Shown in pieces: positions 1-12,000 of a stretch of 64,000 nt of DNA (positions are counted from its first letter, which is position 1; every line of letters begins with the position of its first letter). Location of the stretch: contig CM025853.1 of assembly GCA_003952965.2 (NCBI GenBank), forward strand, positions 6,278,935 to 6,342,934, given 5' to 3'. The stretch comes from Morella rubra (lineage: Eukaryota > Streptophyta > Magnoliopsida > Fagales > Myricaceae). Both the position numbers and the translations under genes were made by a program. The notes beneath the pieces are model-generated. The model worked only from the letters and a program-made list of their open reading frames with translations. It searched no databases and was not told the DNA's origin.

Positions 1-3000
1 TTCCATGTTTCGCCCTATCTGCTTCTGGAACATCAGGTTGACTAACCTTTGATACGTTGCTCCAGCATTTTTCAATCCGAAGGGCATTACTTGATAGCAA
101 TAAGTGTCCCGGTCCGTTGTGAAAGCAGTGCATTCTTGATCTGGTGTGTGCATTTTGATCTGATTGTATCCGAGAAAGCGTCCATGAAGCTAAGGAGCTG
201 GTGCCCTACGGTCGAATCAACAAGAGAATCAATTCTCGGGAGAGGGTAGCAATCTTTCGGGCAGGCTTTGTTTAGGTCGGTATAATCCACACACATCCTC
301 CATTTTCCATTTGCTTTTTTCACATGACCACATTTGCCAACCAGCCAGGGTAATTGACTTCTCTGATAAATCAGATTTGAGTAATTTCCCTACTTCCTCC
401 TGAATTGCTAGGCTTCTTTCTGGGGCGAAGTTTTTCTTTCGCTGTATGACCGGTTTGACTTCAGGGCGTATATTTAGCCTATTAGTAATGATCTTGGGGT
501 CTATTCTCGGCATATCCTCATGTGACCATGTGAAGACCTCACTGTTTGCTCGGAGAAATTCCATGAGGCATCTTTTTGAATCTTCAGACAAGTGGGCGCC
601 GAGTTTTACTGTTCGTTCTTTTGAGTCTGCCAGAGGGGTATTTCCTCCAACGGTTCTACTGGTTGTGCTCGGAACTCTTCTCGATGTTCTATGGCCATGG
701 TTTCTACAGTACCTTGGGTATCCGAGAGATAGCAGTTTCTTGCTAGCTTTTGATCCCCTCTTGCTTCTCATATTCCTGATCTGGTTGGAAATTTCATCTT
801 TAAGTGATAAGTTGATACTACAGCATGCAGGCGATTCAGAGTAACCCGTCCTATAATAGCGTTGTAAGAAGATTCTCCTTCAAGAATCAAAAACTTTACG
901 GAGAGCGAGGTTTCGAGTGGGGTTCTCCGACGATGAATGGCAATTCTTTTATTCCTAGGCTGAATACTTTGTGACCGGTGAACCCAGTGAGTCGGGTACT
1001 TTCTTTTCTCAATGCTTCTCTTCCTAGCTTCATCTGGTCGTACGCAGTGGTGTACAAAATATCGGCAGAGCTTCCGGTGTCGATGAGTATGCGCCTGATC
1101 TTGTAGTTTCCTATCAGAGCGTCGATCACCAAGGCGTCGTCATGCGGTATTCGATTCCCGCGTATCTTCTAGCGTGAACGTGATGGGTTTTTCTTCCTTC
1201 ATCATCGGACGCCGAGGTCCGCTGTTTACTTTCACAACAAATAGTCACCTTGCGTATGTTTTCCTCGAAGATTTAGACGACCCTCCTACTGCGATGCCTC
1301 CAGAAATGACCCTGATTTCGCCTATAGCTCTGGGCGGCGAGCGTCGTTCCTCCAGTCTTTCCCTCTGTCGTGGAACTTCATTTTGATCTTGCCGAGGTGA
1401 TCTCTCATTTCTTCAGTAGGGCCTGAAGTGCTGGTGCTCAGGGTTCTTGGATCTTTTCGAAAAGGTTCCCCTAGTCTGGTTGCAGTGAATTGTCGTAAGC
1501 GTCCTTGTTGGATGAAGGCTTCTATCTGTCTTTTTAGATGTATGCATTCATCTGTATCATGGTCGTGATCGTTATGAAAGCGACAGAATTTTCGATCATC
1601 CCGTCTATCTGGGTCGGACCGCATTTTTGGAGGCCACCGTATCTCGGATCGTTTCGGATTTCCATGAGGATTTTTCCTAGAGACGCGTTGAGAGGTGTGA
1701 ATTTCAGTTTCGGGCGATCTGTTCGCGTCCGGTTTGCGGGTCCACCTTCTGCTCTTTCTCCATTACGGGATGCCTAGCGGGAGTTCCTTCTTTTCTTCTT
1801 TTGGCAGATATTCCACTTTGATCGACGACTTGTTGCTGGCGGGCAGTCATCATGTCTTCAACATTCATATACTTTTGCGCTTTTTCCATGAATTCCTCGA
1901 AGGTTTCGGGAGGTTTCTTTCCTAGGGAGAAAGAAAACCTTCCGTCGCCAAACCAGCTACAATGGCGGTGAGTACCACCTTGTCTTCTGGATCTTCCACA
2001 TTAAGTTTTTCTTGGTTGAACCGCGCCACATAGTCTCGTAGACTTTCACATTCCTTCTGTCGGGTGGAGAGGAGATGAATGGCCGGTTTTTTTTACTTTT
2101 TACTAGTTATGAAATGGCTGACGAAGGCTTTACTGAGCTCCTTGAAGCTTGAGATGGAATTCGGTCTCAGTCTGCTAAACCATATGCGAGCCGATCCAGC
2201 CAGCGTTGTAGGGAACGCCTTGCATTTGATTGCGTCTTGAGTGTCCAGTAGATCCATCTGCGAACGATAACCTTCCAAATGATCGAGTGGATCGGTTGCT
2301 CCCGTATACTTGTCAACCACTAGCATGCAGAACTTGGAGGGTAACCGGACCTCTAAAATATTTGGAGTGAATGGGGATTCCACTTGGTGCATCATATTTT
2401 CCAAGGACGATGGTGGTGGTTTATCCACCTTTTGTCTCATCCGTCCCAACTCTGCTAGGACTTCTTCTAATCTAGCATTGACTCTGTCGGTTCCTTCATT
2501 CGTCCAGGTGGGGAATGTGAGCCTCTTCCGTGTTGCTGAGTATGAACTTCTTCGTCATGTTTTTCTGGTATCGATATTTGCGGCATGCGGGCTTCTCCAG
2601 CGTACCTTCCCGGCATGGATGTTTCCCCCGGTTGTCCATCATTAGGCCTAGTTCTTGTTTCGTGCTAGTGTGAGATTCTTGAACAGTTTCTACTAAGCCT
2701 TCCATCACTCGTGAAGGGGGCTCCCGGAATGGTTCCGGATCGCCTCTTGTCTTCCCCTTGCCTTTACTCTTGGTGATCACCATAAACCTTTTATCACGAG
2801 AACGTAAACGTTCCCACAGACGGCGCCAACTGATAAATCAGTTGGTTTATGGTCAATACGTCAGAGTAAATGCAGCTTGATCTTCCTGTTCTTTCCCTGT
2901 AAAACAATAAAGACCCCGGGTTCCGAGGTGTGGAACCTCTGAAGCTTAAGTCAGTCTCTTATTTTTATGCAAGTTTTTGCTAGTTTTTTACACAAGAAAT

Positions 3001-3354
3001 CACTTACCTGTTCTCATCATTAGCTTCTCTTTTTATAGTGCTTTTGCCCACGTTTCCCTCTTTTTCTCTAGCCGAGATTTTAGCGGGTAGTTCTTGTCCC
3101 TGTTAGGTCATGCTCCGTGATATTCTCTCCACCTTTTTCCCACGGTTATTCGTAATTGCTATGGGTATAATGGGAACGTGGTGCCGTGACTTATCATGGC
3201 CGTTAGGTAACTGTTTATGGCATACGTAGTGATTTTATCTTTTGGAAAATATGCGACGTGGGTTGGGTTGTAACTGTTAGGCTTTTGAAGAAGTAATCAT
3301 ATTTTTCGGCCCAAATTGGTTTGGGCTGGATGTGATTCAGTATTGGCACCATCA
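1..3354 (-). mobile_element. Ty3/gypsy LTR retrotransposon fossil, 5' part
   Basis: Reading on the minus strand from right to left there is an LTR (about 2831-3354), a primer-binding-site-like stretch (about 2808-2830, containing TTGGCGCCGTCTGTGGG), a gag-like region (about 1320-2783), a retropepsin-like region with an IDTGSSADIL-type motif (about 896-1132) and the start of reverse transcriptase (below 770, with a VDYTDLNKACPKD motif). The order and the motifs are those of Ty3/gypsy elements. The primer site resembles the TAT/Athila side of that family, which is an inference. The rest of the element lies beyond the window. It is a broken fossil with several breaks. Its age cannot be judged because the second LTR is not visible. 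Confidence 0.85.
2831..3354 (-). repeat. 5' LTR of the gypsy fossil
   Basis: On the minus strand the sequence begins TGATGGTGCC and ends TTTATCA, directly followed by the primer-binding-site-like stretch. This gives TG...CA ends and a length of about 520 bp. The right boundary is placed where similarity to the cupin pseudogene starts. It is approximate because the partner LTR is outside the window. Confidence 0.6.
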
Positions 3355-3580
3355 TAAATTACTTGGCTGCAAAAAACAAAAATTTACATGTGCTGCGGAA
3401 TCAACAGTATTCATTGGCGAGCACATTGGTTTAGCGTCAAGTTTAAAGAGGTTGGAACTCATCTTAACTTCTCCTAGGAAAGGAAACTTAAGCAAATCCG
3501 CGTGGCTGCAGGAGAAGCTTACTAGCTAGCCCCAACCTAATTCCCTCCTGAAGCAAAAGAAATTCAGAACTTGACCAGAT
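3355..3580 (-). pseudogene. cupin-gene fragment (copy of the 38485-40544 gene)
   Basis: This stretch matches the intact cupin gene of this window. First comes a piece equivalent to about 38890-39010 (exon 2), then a jump to a piece equivalent to about 40395-40475 (exon 1). The intervening coding sequence and the intron are gone. A short insertion lies near 3372. No open frame survives. The gypsy LTR abuts its left edge, so the retroelement probably inserted into or next to this pseudogene. It is one of three cupin scraps in the window, besides the functional copy. Confidence 0.75.
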
Positions 3581-4679
3581 TTTGATGCAGGCATATAGAT
3601 AGAGTGAATTCCGGTCTTGCTCTTAGAAGTAATCATTGAGCTGGCAAATTTAGTCCACATTTATTTATCAAAAGACATTATCCACAAACTCTTTTAGAAG
3701 AATGTCCCCTGCTAATCACTACAAAAAAAAAAATGACCTTTAGCAGCGGTCGGAAACAGCTGCTAAAGGTCAAAAAATCGCTGCTATAGCTTTTAGCAGC
3801 GGTCGTGACCCCTGCTATAGATCCGTCGCGATAGATCTATAGGATCTATAGCAGCAGTTTGCACAACCACTGGTGAAGATAGGATCTATCGCGGTGGTTG
3901 CTTAGCAGCGGTCTTGACCGCTGCTATAGACCCGAACGCAATTATGACAATTTTTTTCGGGTCTTTAGCAGCGTTTTTAAAAACACTGCTATAGGTCAGC
4001 TCAGGTTTTTTTTTTTTTTTTTTGTATGTGCCAGCATTTTTAAAACGCCACTAATTTTTTTCCCATACATGCTTTTTTAATCAGTAATATAAATTTATTT
4101 TAATAATCATAATTCATTGGATGTAAAAACTTAAAGAACAAGGATAATAAAACAAAATATTCTTCATCATTGATTAATAATATTTTACAACAAACACAAG
4201 AATCTCTACAAGTAATCTAAAAAGTAACAAATTTCTAATATAAAATAACAATAAGCAAGACCAACTAAAATATTCAAATACAACACAATAAGGAAGGACC
4301 AATTAAAATCTTCCTCCTTTGACACATCAACGTCCTCTTGAATTCCCAGGCAGCTCTAAATGTTCCAAAATGAGGAAGAGATTAGTTAACTTCACTAGAA
4401 AGCAATACATAATATGACAATGAAAAATGCTTAAAAATTACAGAAAATAGTCTATCAGAATAATAGGGCCAACAATGGGATTGATAGCAAGATGCACACG
4501 TATGTGGATGGATATATGTATGTACATATTGCTAGTTGTGTGTACGTCTGAAAACGCATTCCACCAGTAATTTTCTTTTTTCGCTCTGTCGCTAAAAGTT
4601 CAAGGATATATTACTTGAAGCCGGATTAAAGAACAAGAAAAGTGATGGATCACACTAAGCCAAATGCTTTTACCTGAGA

Positions 4680-4780
4680 CTTCAGCTGATGTATAAGTTC
4701 TGCTTTCTGCATCACCAACTGCCTCACATAACTACTAAATTTTACAACTTCCTTGGCCATCCTAGCCCTCCTATAGTATC
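4680..4780 (-). pseudogene. unidentified captured exon inside Pack-CACTA 1
   Basis: On the minus strand an open segment reads MAKEVVKFSSYVRQLVMQKA and on to ...HQLKSQ, followed by a GTAAAA donor-like sequence. A second minus-strand piece near 4325-4365 reads EHLELPGNSRGR followed by a stop. The two may be consecutive exons of one captured gene. I do not recognise the source gene. The first piece is predicted to be helical and charged. Confidence 0.35.
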
Positions 4781-5229
4781 AACAAACATCACTTTAATCA
4801 ATTAAGGGATGATCAAAAAAAAATGAAGGGGTAAAAAACTGAATAGAAGTTCCATAAATATGTCTTGAAGAATAATCCAGCATGCTAGGCATTTCAAGCA
4901 TTTGAGACAGCATTGAGTCAATGTGGATTTAACTACTGCCTAAAAAAAAAAAATTTAGACCAAACTGATAGAAAATAAAGCCATTTTTCTATATGTATTA
5001 GTGATGTTAAAAGAAGATAAAGCATACATGGGCTGACATTTTTCTACTCTCCTTTCATGATGTTTGTCAACTTAAACAATTTTTTCCTTTATTCTTTTTG
5101 GCATGATAGATTGATACAAATGCACTCATAGACACAGACACAGATGTGTTATTGGTTAAATGCAATCAAAACTTGACTTATCCAAAGGAAGCATAAAAAA
5201 GTACACTTTTCATTATCCAAAGAGTAGAA

Positions 5230-7650
5230 CACCTTCAGTTCAAGTGAAGCTGGGTGCCAGTCTGGGGGGACCACTCTTAGTTAAAAGACCCATTGCAAAT
5301 GGAGAAGCAGTAATTATACCAACACCTTTACTCTTTAAGTAAGGTAGTAAATCCTCCAAAGTTGAATCATTAATACTGTAGTGGCAATATGACAGAATAA
5401 TGTCCACAGTGCCAGGTGGCACCCGATCTAAGGGTGAGAATTTATTCCGATGGAAACCGAAATTTCCGGTTCCAGTTTCAATACTGGTATTCCGGTACCG
5501 GTTCCGGCTTTTTCTGGTACCAGAATCAGAATCTATTTTAAAGAAATTTCAGAATTGGAATCGGAATTGGAAATTCCGACGAAAATGCCGGAATTTTCCA
5601 GTTCCGAATTTTTTTTTTTTTAAAACTTAATTTCAAGGCTGTTTCACTTTTAGAATTGTTGATTTTTCACCCAAAAAAAAAAAAAGGAAAGACGAAAGAC
5701 AAAAGACAAAAGACAAAAACATGACTTTTAGTGACTCACACGACACAAAGGCAGAAGGCTTCTTCGTGAAGCTTCTGGCACTCTCGAAACAAAATCTCAC
5801 GGTCTCGCCCAGCTCTAAGCTCAACTCCAAGCCGCCAGCAATAGCCCCCCACCGGCCTCCATCTCTCCCAGCCTCCCTCCCGAATTCTCTATCTCTCTCT
5901 CTCTCTCGCAGGTAGCTGCCATCAGTTGAGTTTTGGTGGCCGAATCGCTCACCAGATCTAATTTGATCGTGTGCAGAGACATTGGGCTTGGAAATCTTAA
6001 CTGGGTATTATTTTTCTTTTTGTTTTGGGGTTTGTTGTGTTGTGGGTTTGTAGTTTATTTACGAATGAAGATCTTTCAATAGCTTCTATTTGTTTTGGTT
6101 TGGTCGTTTTTGTCATCCAGACGATGTTGCATTGCTAATTTGTTTAGCTGGGCAAGGTAGTTTGTGGCAAGACCCAGTTTTGTGTTTGATTGGAATTGGT
6201 TCGGTGGGTGGAAATTTGAAATGAGTTTTTGCATGTTGTATACTGTTGTTAGACCCTATTCTGGTTCATTCGCTAGATGATTTAAGCAGGAAAGAAAGTC
6301 TTTTGCATACCAAGGTTTATTTGCTGGATGATTTATTGTTTTCTTATGGAATACTGAATGATTTTATGCTCCGGTTTCCAATCTTGGCTGATTTGATTGT
6401 TGATCTAAGTAGAGAGGGACTATTTCTGGCAGAATATGGTTCGGCAATTGGTTGAACCTGCCAAATTTGTTGCTATTGCCTTTTGATTTAGAGTCCGGCT
6501 GCTTCACGGTTACGCAAATGTATAAGGAACCGGAATTTCCGGATTCCATTTCCGAAAATTCCGGTTCCATTCCGGACCATTCCAGAATGGAATCGGAATG
6601 AAAATTCTCATTCCGGTGAGTACCGGAACCGGAATGGCCCATTCCGGTTCCATCCGTTCCGGTACTCACCCTTAACCCGATCAAGTACATACGTAAAAAC
6701 TTCCAAGGGAAGTCCAGTAACTCCAATGAAACGGATCTTCCCTGCTTCCTTCAATTTCTGAAGGGCAGGAATAGTCTCATTCACAACCTGTTAATCCAAC
6801 TGCAATTATCAGAATGATTTTTATAACCACCATCAAAATTCTTAGAAATATGCATAACAAGAAAGACCTATATTCAAAGAAGGTTAATAAATTAAACACC
6901 TGATCCAGAGATCCAAATTCAATGTCATGGCATTGGAGTATATCAACATAATCTAGCTGCAACCTTGCCAAGCTCTCAACAATGCTCCTAGTCACTCTCT
7001 CAGCACTAAAGTCAAAACCCTCAATGTAACGCCCACACTTTGTTGATACAATATAATCTTGTCTTGGTGCTCCCAGAGCTTTCAATGCCTTACCAAGTAC
7101 CTTCTCGGACAAAGTCCTTCCATAATAACTTAAGAATGCCAAAATAGAAGAAAAAAGAGAAAGAAAATACAGCATCAAATTCTACAATCAATCAGTCATC
7201 AGAAGTAAAGCACATAACTAATATGCTTTGCCCGCTAGAGTTCCTCAGCAAAACAAATCTTTGCCCGCTAGGGTTCCTCAGCAATGAAGATATATTCTTT
7301 TCTAGCATCACATTTCCCCGTAAATTTTGAGAGGCATCTAGTAAATCGATCACTTTCTTTTTCCTACAAACTCGCCTACCCAACTATGCAATCAGAACTA
7401 CAACTTTCCGCTAAGTTAGACTCATCTAGATTCAAGTTTTTATTTTCGCTCAAAATACGACATTTTTACCAACCAATTTGCTTTCTTTTTTCTGCATTTA
7501 CTCAGCATACCAAACTCTGCCTTACACTATCAAGAAAACGAACAAAATTTCCCTTTTCAGGAACAACATTACGTTCGGAGAGGTGTCAAAGAAGTTGATG
7601 GCAAGCCGGAAGGCTTCACGGACAGCACCATTGCTACTGAATTTTAGCAC
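5230..7650 (-). pseudogene. captured L-galactose dehydrogenase gene fragment
   Basis: L-galactose dehydrogenase is the cytosolic aldo-keto reductase that oxidises L-galactose to L-galactono-1,4-lactone in plant vitamin C synthesis. Minus-strand exons are visible at 7573-7650 (REAFRLAINFFDTSP), 6900-7128 (TLSEKVLGKALKALGAPRQD ... DIEFGSLDQ), 6675-6787 (NETIPALQKLKEAGKIRFIG ... LDR) and 5233-5428 (PPGTVDIILSYCHYSINDST ...). GT/AG-like intron borders are kept at most joins, so genomic DNA rather than an mRNA copy was captured. The last coding exon is split by a hAT insertion at 5429-6674. The 5' and 3' ends of the gene are missing and the first visible exon starts oddly, so this is not a functional gene. 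The source gene is not in this window. Confidence 0.85.
5429..6674. mobile_element. non-autonomous hAT transposon nested in the captured exon
   Basis: The terminal inverted repeats are TAAGGGTGAG (left) and CTCACCCTTA (right). A perfect 8-bp target duplication ACCCGATC lies at 5421-5428 and 6675-6682, diagnostic of hAT. Both subterminal zones are rich in GGAACCGGAAT-type units. The 1,246-bp element has no transposase frame. Its middle (about 5720-6480) looks like ordinary plant 5'-leader and intron DNA, with a CT run at 5886-5907 followed by AGGTAG, so it may itself hold a captured gene start. That is inference. Confidence 0.88.
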
Positions 7651-7669
7651 CTGTATATAAACGGCAATG

Positions 7670-7890
7670 ATCAATTGATACTGGGCAGCTGAGAGAGAGA
7701 GCCCAAGAGAGAGAAAGAGAGGTTAGTGGCTACTGAGAGAGAGAGAGAGAGAGGCCGGTTGCCAGTGGAAGCCCCTAAGTTTCGGTTGACGGTGGGCTGC
7801 CGGTAGCCGGAGGAAAAGCTGAGAGGGAGTGAGAGAGAGGCTGAGAGCCGGAGGGAGAGGGAGAGGGAGAGATAGAGTGAGAGATTTTTC
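7670..7890. repeat. GA-rich low-complexity tract in Pack-CACTA 1
   Basis: The tract has repeated GAGAGAGA runs with interspersed GGAGGGAG units on the plus strand. It resembles the pyrimidine-rich leader of a plant gene read on the minus strand, just upstream of the captured dehydrogenase exons. It may be part of the captured promoter or leader. No frame is supported. Confidence 0.5.
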
Positions 7891-8948
7891 AAAGGGAGAC
7901 TTAGAGAGAGGGACAGACGGAAAGGAGGAATTTGGGGCTGGGCGGGAAAGGGGAAATTTGGCGCTGTTCGGAAAAGGAAAGGAAAGGAAAAGAAGAGGAG
8001 GGGGGAAGTTTAACGGGAACAAGTGCTTCAAAGCTTCTTTTTTTTTTTCTAATTTGTAGTTTTTCAAATTTTTTAATAATAAGTTATATTTTGTAGTTAT
8101 GTTTTTTTAGTAAATTAAAATCAGTTATAAATTGTAATAGTATTTAAAAATCTTTATACTTAGTATTAAATACATAGCAATGTACATTCTTTATACTCTT
8201 TTTATAATTAGTATAATAATTTTAATTAAAATAGGTTGGGAGTAATAATATATAATACTTATAATTTAAAAGTATGTGTTTATTATATAATTGATATGTG
8301 TTAATTAACCTAGTACTTTATATATATATGTACCTACCTAATAACTAAATCATAGCCTCTAAGACTATATAACAACTTCAATTTTCACAACACTCTTTCA
8401 ATTTCATATTTTATTAAGTAGGTCCTTTAAAATAAAATTTTTCAAATGCATGAAAAAACAAAATTATATATTAAAAGGAATAAAATAATTATTAACATTA
8501 AATAATTTATATTTTTTTTTTTTTTTTTGCACTTATACTTATAGCAGCATTTGTGTAAACAAATGCTGCTATAGATATACCTTTACCAGCGTTTTTGAAC
8601 AAAACGCTACTAAAGGTGTACTCTATAGCGGCGATCACAGTGACCGCCGTTGTAGATGCTTAATTTCTAGCAACGTTTGTCTATAAAGCTGCTACAAATT
8701 AGACCTATAGCGGCGATCACTGTGACCGCCGCTATAGAATACACCTTAAGCAACGTTTTTTTCAAAAACCCTGCTAAAAATTAGGCATTTAGTGACATTT
8801 TGCAAAAAACGCCGCTACATGGGAGTCTATAGCAGCGGTCATTAGGTAAAGGTAAAGGTAAAACTTGTAGCGGCATTTTTTTCAAAACACCCGTTAACGG
8901 CATTTTTAACTACCGCCGCTATAGACTTTTTTTTTTTTTTTTTTAGTG

Positions 8949-10400
8949 AATGGAAATGGACAGCGTTCTTCATACTAATTAATACCCTTTTGCATCGGCT
9001 GTGTTGCACCAATATTATATAGAAACGTCTTGTCCTATATGTCGTTTCCCGATTGTATAGCTTTTTTTTTGCTAGTGTACTTGCATGTTTGGCATAATTA
9101 ACAATTATTAAATTCCAAATTAAAAACTATAACTTTCGCTCACGTTACATATGACAACAACTTTTGGGCAAGTTGGTCGCAACGTAGATGTATTTGCGTT
9201 GTGGGGAACTTCGCTCTTGCGCTTCTTTCGTGTAACTATTGCTCTTTGTGATAGTTTCCTCGGCAATCCACTAATTACCATCAATTGATGTTCTCCTCTT
9301 TGTATGGGATCGCTTGTTACTTTTATAATTTATGCTTTATATGCTGGATAAAATGACTTGTTTCCATGCTATGGCAAGTCTCCCACCGCTTTATAAGTTT
9401 AAAATTTTCAATTTTTTATTTTATTTTATTTTGAAATAAATATAATTTCCACCCAAAATGTTTGATACATTGTACCTAAACTATCAATTTTAACACATTG
9501 CATCCTCTAACTATCAATATTAAACACTTTGCATTCTAATGACTTGATAACAATATATATCTTCAATGAATGCAAAGTAGGCTAAGGACATTATCATTAT
9601 ATTCCAAGACCATATAACCCGAGTACATGTAATGCATTCTTTCCCCTAATTTTTGTCTCTCTGTGTCAGTATCAGCTCAGAAGAATGCTTTTGCCACTAG
9701 TATTCTTTCTAATCTCAATGCATTTCACTGCTCCACCCAAAACTCCCTCTTCCCCTACCGTACTATAGCTAATTGGGTGTTTCAACTGCCTATCCAGGGT
9801 TGAGCCGCCATGGGATTTGACGGCGAACTTAAAAAGCCTCCTAAAAAGACACTTTACGCCCAATCACATTCGCTGCATCCACTATGATTATTCTATATCC
9901 TCCTTTTTTCTTTTGGTATGATTTTGCTTAATATACCCGCTGCTATAACATTATAAACATTGTTGGTACTCATCCTACCTTTGGGATAAATCTGACCCAT
10001 TTTCTTGTTCACGGTGCATTACAATTCGATTACACTTCATTGCATTTTATTCCATTGAGTCGGATGAATCAACAAAACAAACTAATTACAAAAGCATATT
10101 AGTAGCTTTTACTCGCGTCCATAGTTTAATATAATTACTTTGAGTAAGCACTATGGCTTGTTTTCAATACTCAGCGGCTTGATTGAACCAAGCCTCTACA
10201 ATTTCAGAATCTCCTTGATTTTGTTTGGTTCACAGAAAATATAATCTTGACTATAATTTTTCAATTCGTACGAATGAATTTAGGGCTCAAACATTGTTTC
10301 AATAGGACTTACCCAAAACTAGCTAGATTTTATTTCGAACTTTCTCGTTGGTATATACTAAGATTTTGGATTTCCTAATTTCGACATGGATCTGGATCCT
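8949..10400. other. intergenic, no gene seen
   Basis: AT-rich sequence with only short unsupported open frames. The 63-codon frame at 9672-9863 (minus) matches nothing I recognise. I see no repeat structure that defines an element. Confidence 0.5.
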
Positions 10401-12000
10401 GCATGTGTGTTTAAAATCTCAAACTGTAGATTGGCACGGTGGTATATATATTACTCCAGGTGCGGTCCTGGATAAGGACTCAATAATGTGAAGACCATTT
10501 TTTCGGCAATTTTTTCTTATCACGCGTGTGCAGACGCATTGCTTGGACCAAGTTTTCTTTTCTCTAATTTTGGTTAGTGAACTATTAGAAATTTGCTCTT
10601 GAATTTCATCATTAAAAGTCATTTTCTTTGACGGAAAATTTTCTTCGCAGTTAAAAGTATGTTTTTCTTGACAAAAATTCATTTCGTTACTAAAGATCTT
10701 TTTTATGACAAACTTCGAATTTCCTCACCAAAAGTTGACTTTTGGTGATGAAAATTTCATCATCAAAAAAATATTAAAAACATTTTTGGTGATGAAACTC
10801 ATCGTCAATAGAAAAAAAAAAAAAAAAGGGGGGGGGCTTAGTGACGAAAAATTCCATCACCTCACTGTTGGATCATGTATACAAGCGATCGTTCATTAAT
10901 AAAGCAAAGGCGTGACGAACAGTTGTTCTGTCATAATGAACAGAGGACTTTTGTGGCGAAATATTTTCGTCACAAGCCCAATCGATCGACTATGTAGGCC
11001 AACCGATCGTGATTAGGCGATACATCGCCATTTACCAACGATCGATTCCACTGTGAGATATATGACATCAAAACCAATCATTTTGAATAATTATAAGATA
11101 ATTATTGTTATTAATTAATCACTTGTATATTATTTTGGGTACAAGTAATGACATAAGATGTCCTGTTGTTAAGCAACATTGTAGAAAAGTCAGGCCAATA
11201 ATTAATGAATCGTGGGTGGAGAATATGACTTTTTGGATTCTTGTTAACTCAATTTGTTTTAGACCGAGATACATAATAATGTATAAATAGGTCTACACTT
11301 ATTGTGCCTCTATAAGATAGAATGATGGACTCCATCATTGAAGTGGTGACCTTAAGCAGACGAATGGGTGCAATGTAAAAGTACATGTACTGAACCGGAT
11401 CAAATATGAATACCTTCTGGAAACGATCACTGATGTAGAGAATAGTATTCAACACAATTAGCTTATGTTGTCCTTAGACCTGAGATAGCTATACATATTT
11501 GTTTATTGTGCACATGTGCTTTAACTGAGTCATTTGTTGATGATCTTCACAAATTAAATATTTCAGATAATATTGAGCCTTGTGCATAGTAAGTGAATTT
11601 GTATAATTGCTCAATATGGAATTCACCAATCTCTTGTTGAGGCAATATATTTTGGAGCAGCAAGTGGATCGATTGGAGAAAAAAATTAAGAAACTCCAAT
11701 TTGACCTCCAACAGGAGAGCACAAACGCGTTGCTCCATAACCAGGCAGTTATAGGTCACGTGGAGGATGTATAGAAGACCCTCAATTCTTTACAAACAGA
11801 GGGTGTTTGTGATATTCCTAGAGATATTCCTGCATATGTGTCTCTTGATACTAGAGGAGATTTTTAGATTTTATTGCTTTTATTATGTATGTTGTGTTTT
11901 TATTTATGTATTTCAGACATCAACTTTATATTCTGGATATGTACTGATTTTGGATACATATTGAGTTGGTTTTATTTTTTATTATTTTTCTACATTTAGC
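10400..12000. other. transposon-like debris with GTGACGAAA/TTTGGTGATGAAA repeats and a short coiled-coil frame
   Basis: At 10600-10990 short units of the type TTTTGGTGATGAAAATTTCATC recur in both orientations. This resembles the subterminal repeats of a different CACTA-like family. At 11617-11772 (plus) a 51-codon open segment begins MEFTNLLLRQYILEQQVDRL and is strongly helical, like the C-terminal tail of some plant En/Spm transposases. Neither element ends nor a target duplication could be placed, so this stays an unassigned remnant. Confidence 0.35.

Larger units (their letters stand above)
3717..8948. mobile_element. non-autonomous CACTA (En/Spm-type) transposon carrying gene fragments (Pack-CACTA 1)
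   Basis: The left end is CACTACAAAAAA at 3717. The right end is a T-run ending AGTG at 8948. A 3-bp target duplication AAT flanks it (3714-3716 and 8949-8951), as CACTA elements make. Both subterminal regions (about 3735-3990 and 8533-8935) are packed with short units of the type TAGCAGCGGTC...GACCGCTGCTATA in both orientations, the usual transposase-binding architecture. No transposase frame is visible in the 5.2 kb. The interior holds exons of an L-galactose dehydrogenase gene with introns, at least one unidentified exon-like piece, and a nested hAT element. Mobility would depend on a transposase supplied from elsewhere. Confidence 0.9.

Noticed and set aside
3735-3990. Repeats of the GCAGCGGTC type as a CRISPR array or satellite
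   Set aside because: Spacing and orientation vary, and they occur only at transposon ends. They are CACTA subterminal repeats in a plant genome.
7723-8067. Ser/Leu/Pro-rich frames opposite the GA-rich tract
   Set aside because: Low-complexity by-product of GAGA repeats inside Pack-CACTA 1.
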